Below, one piece after another: positions 13,416-13,562 of a stretch of 13,562 bases of DNA. The notes beneath the pieces are model-generated. The model worked only from the letters and a program-made list of their open reading frames with translations. It did no database searches and was not told the DNA's origin. Numbering within the stretch: the first letter of the stretch is position 1; the number at the start of each line of letters is the position of its first letter. The DNA comes from an uncultured Bacteroidales bacterium (lineage in GTDB: Bacteria; Bacteroidota; Bacteroidia; Bacteroidales; UBA932), in contig CABTXO010000014.1 in NCBI GenBank assembly GCA_902488725.1, positions 1 to 13,562 of the forward strand, written 5' to 3'. The position numbers were made by a program, and so were the translations under genes.

Positions 13416-13562
13416 ATGGACAGAAGAAATTTTTTGAAGAACACGGCGCTCGCCGGTGCCGGTCTCTATCTGGGATCTATGGTCAGCCCCGCCAAGCTCT
13501 GGAGCGGTGAAATCCAGGCAAAGAAATCCCTTCCCGCCATCATCGGCGGCGAAAGCATCCAC
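13416..13562 (+). CDS. Twin-arginine signal protein, N-terminal 49 codons (cut by window edge)
   Basis: Only the first 49 residues are visible. They open MDRRNFLKNTALAGAGLYLG, a Tat signal peptide with the RRxFLK core and a short hydrophobic stretch, so the folded product is exported across the inner membrane. After the signal comes KKSLPAIIGGESIH. A loosely similar L-x-x-x-GG-x-x start opens many DegT/DnrJ/EryC1/StrS-family proteins, and Tat-bearing members occur in Bacteroidota, but Gfo/Idh/MocA oxidoreductases share this type of signal too, so the family stays open. The ATG has an AT-rich leader (TAAAA before ATG) and no Shine-Dalgarno site, as is common in this phylum. A consensus promoter lies about 40 bp upstream, with DeoR-type repeats before it. 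It is the likely main target of the divergent regulator. Confidence 0.82.
   Translation, partial: MDRRNFLKNTALAGAGLYLGSMVSPAKLWSGEIQAKKSLPAIIGGESIH

Noticed and set aside
13275..13562. Minus-strand open frame of 95 codons at the right edge
   Set aside because: It lies opposite the Tat-signal gene and its promoter region and has no recognisable features.

Overview
The window looks like a GC-rich member of the Bacteroidota, probably Bacteroidales. The evidence is a eukaryote-like (GT3) glycogen synthase, a DUF4369/TlpA-type lipoprotein, an exact TAnnTTTG promoter -7 box at 13371-13378, and little use of Shine-Dalgarno sites. Genus cannot be decided from this stretch.

All genes but the last lie on the minus strand. 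From 11206 down to the left edge runs one tightly packed glycogen operon, read in this order: glgB-type branching enzyme (11206-9197), GH133-type debranching enzyme (9178-7235), a GT4 glycosyltransferase (7238-5943), a GH57 glucan-active enzyme with a basic C-terminal tail (5933-4623), a 1412-residue fusion of GT3 glycogen synthase and GT35 glucan phosphorylase (4622-384), and the N-terminal 131 codons of ribF (393 to the edge). Junctions are 18 bp, a 4-bp overlap, 9 bp, 0 bp (TAA directly followed by ATG) and a 10-bp overlap, so one polycistronic, translationally coupled message is expected. Together the set can elongate, branch, debranch and phosphorolyse an intracellular alpha-glucan. No glgC and no GT5-type GlgA lie in the window, which fits UDP-glucose-fed GT3 chemistry.

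Upstream of the operon (11207-11333) lies a strong hairpin, the likely terminator of the preceding gene, with a candidate glg promoter overlapping it. Next come a DUF4369/thioredoxin-fold lipoprotein (12425-11334) and a DeoR-family regulator (13225-12461), 35 bp apart and probably co-transcribed. A 14-bp perfect palindrome covers the start of the lipoprotein gene.

The 190-bp gap 13226-13415 is divergent. It carries two CGAAA-based 15-bp triads, 30 bp apart and just upstream of the promoter of a rightward gene. That gene begins at 13416 with a twin-arginine signal peptide and is cut by the window end. The triads are the natural operator candidates for the DeoR regulator. No gene-free stretch exceeds 300 bases, and I saw no tRNA, rRNA, CRISPR or insertion sequence.

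The main points of interest are the synthase-phosphorylase fusion with what looks like a fossil or still active internal start, the DeoR operator arrays, the non-canonical catalytic motif of the debranching enzyme, and the coupling of ribF to glycogen metabolism.
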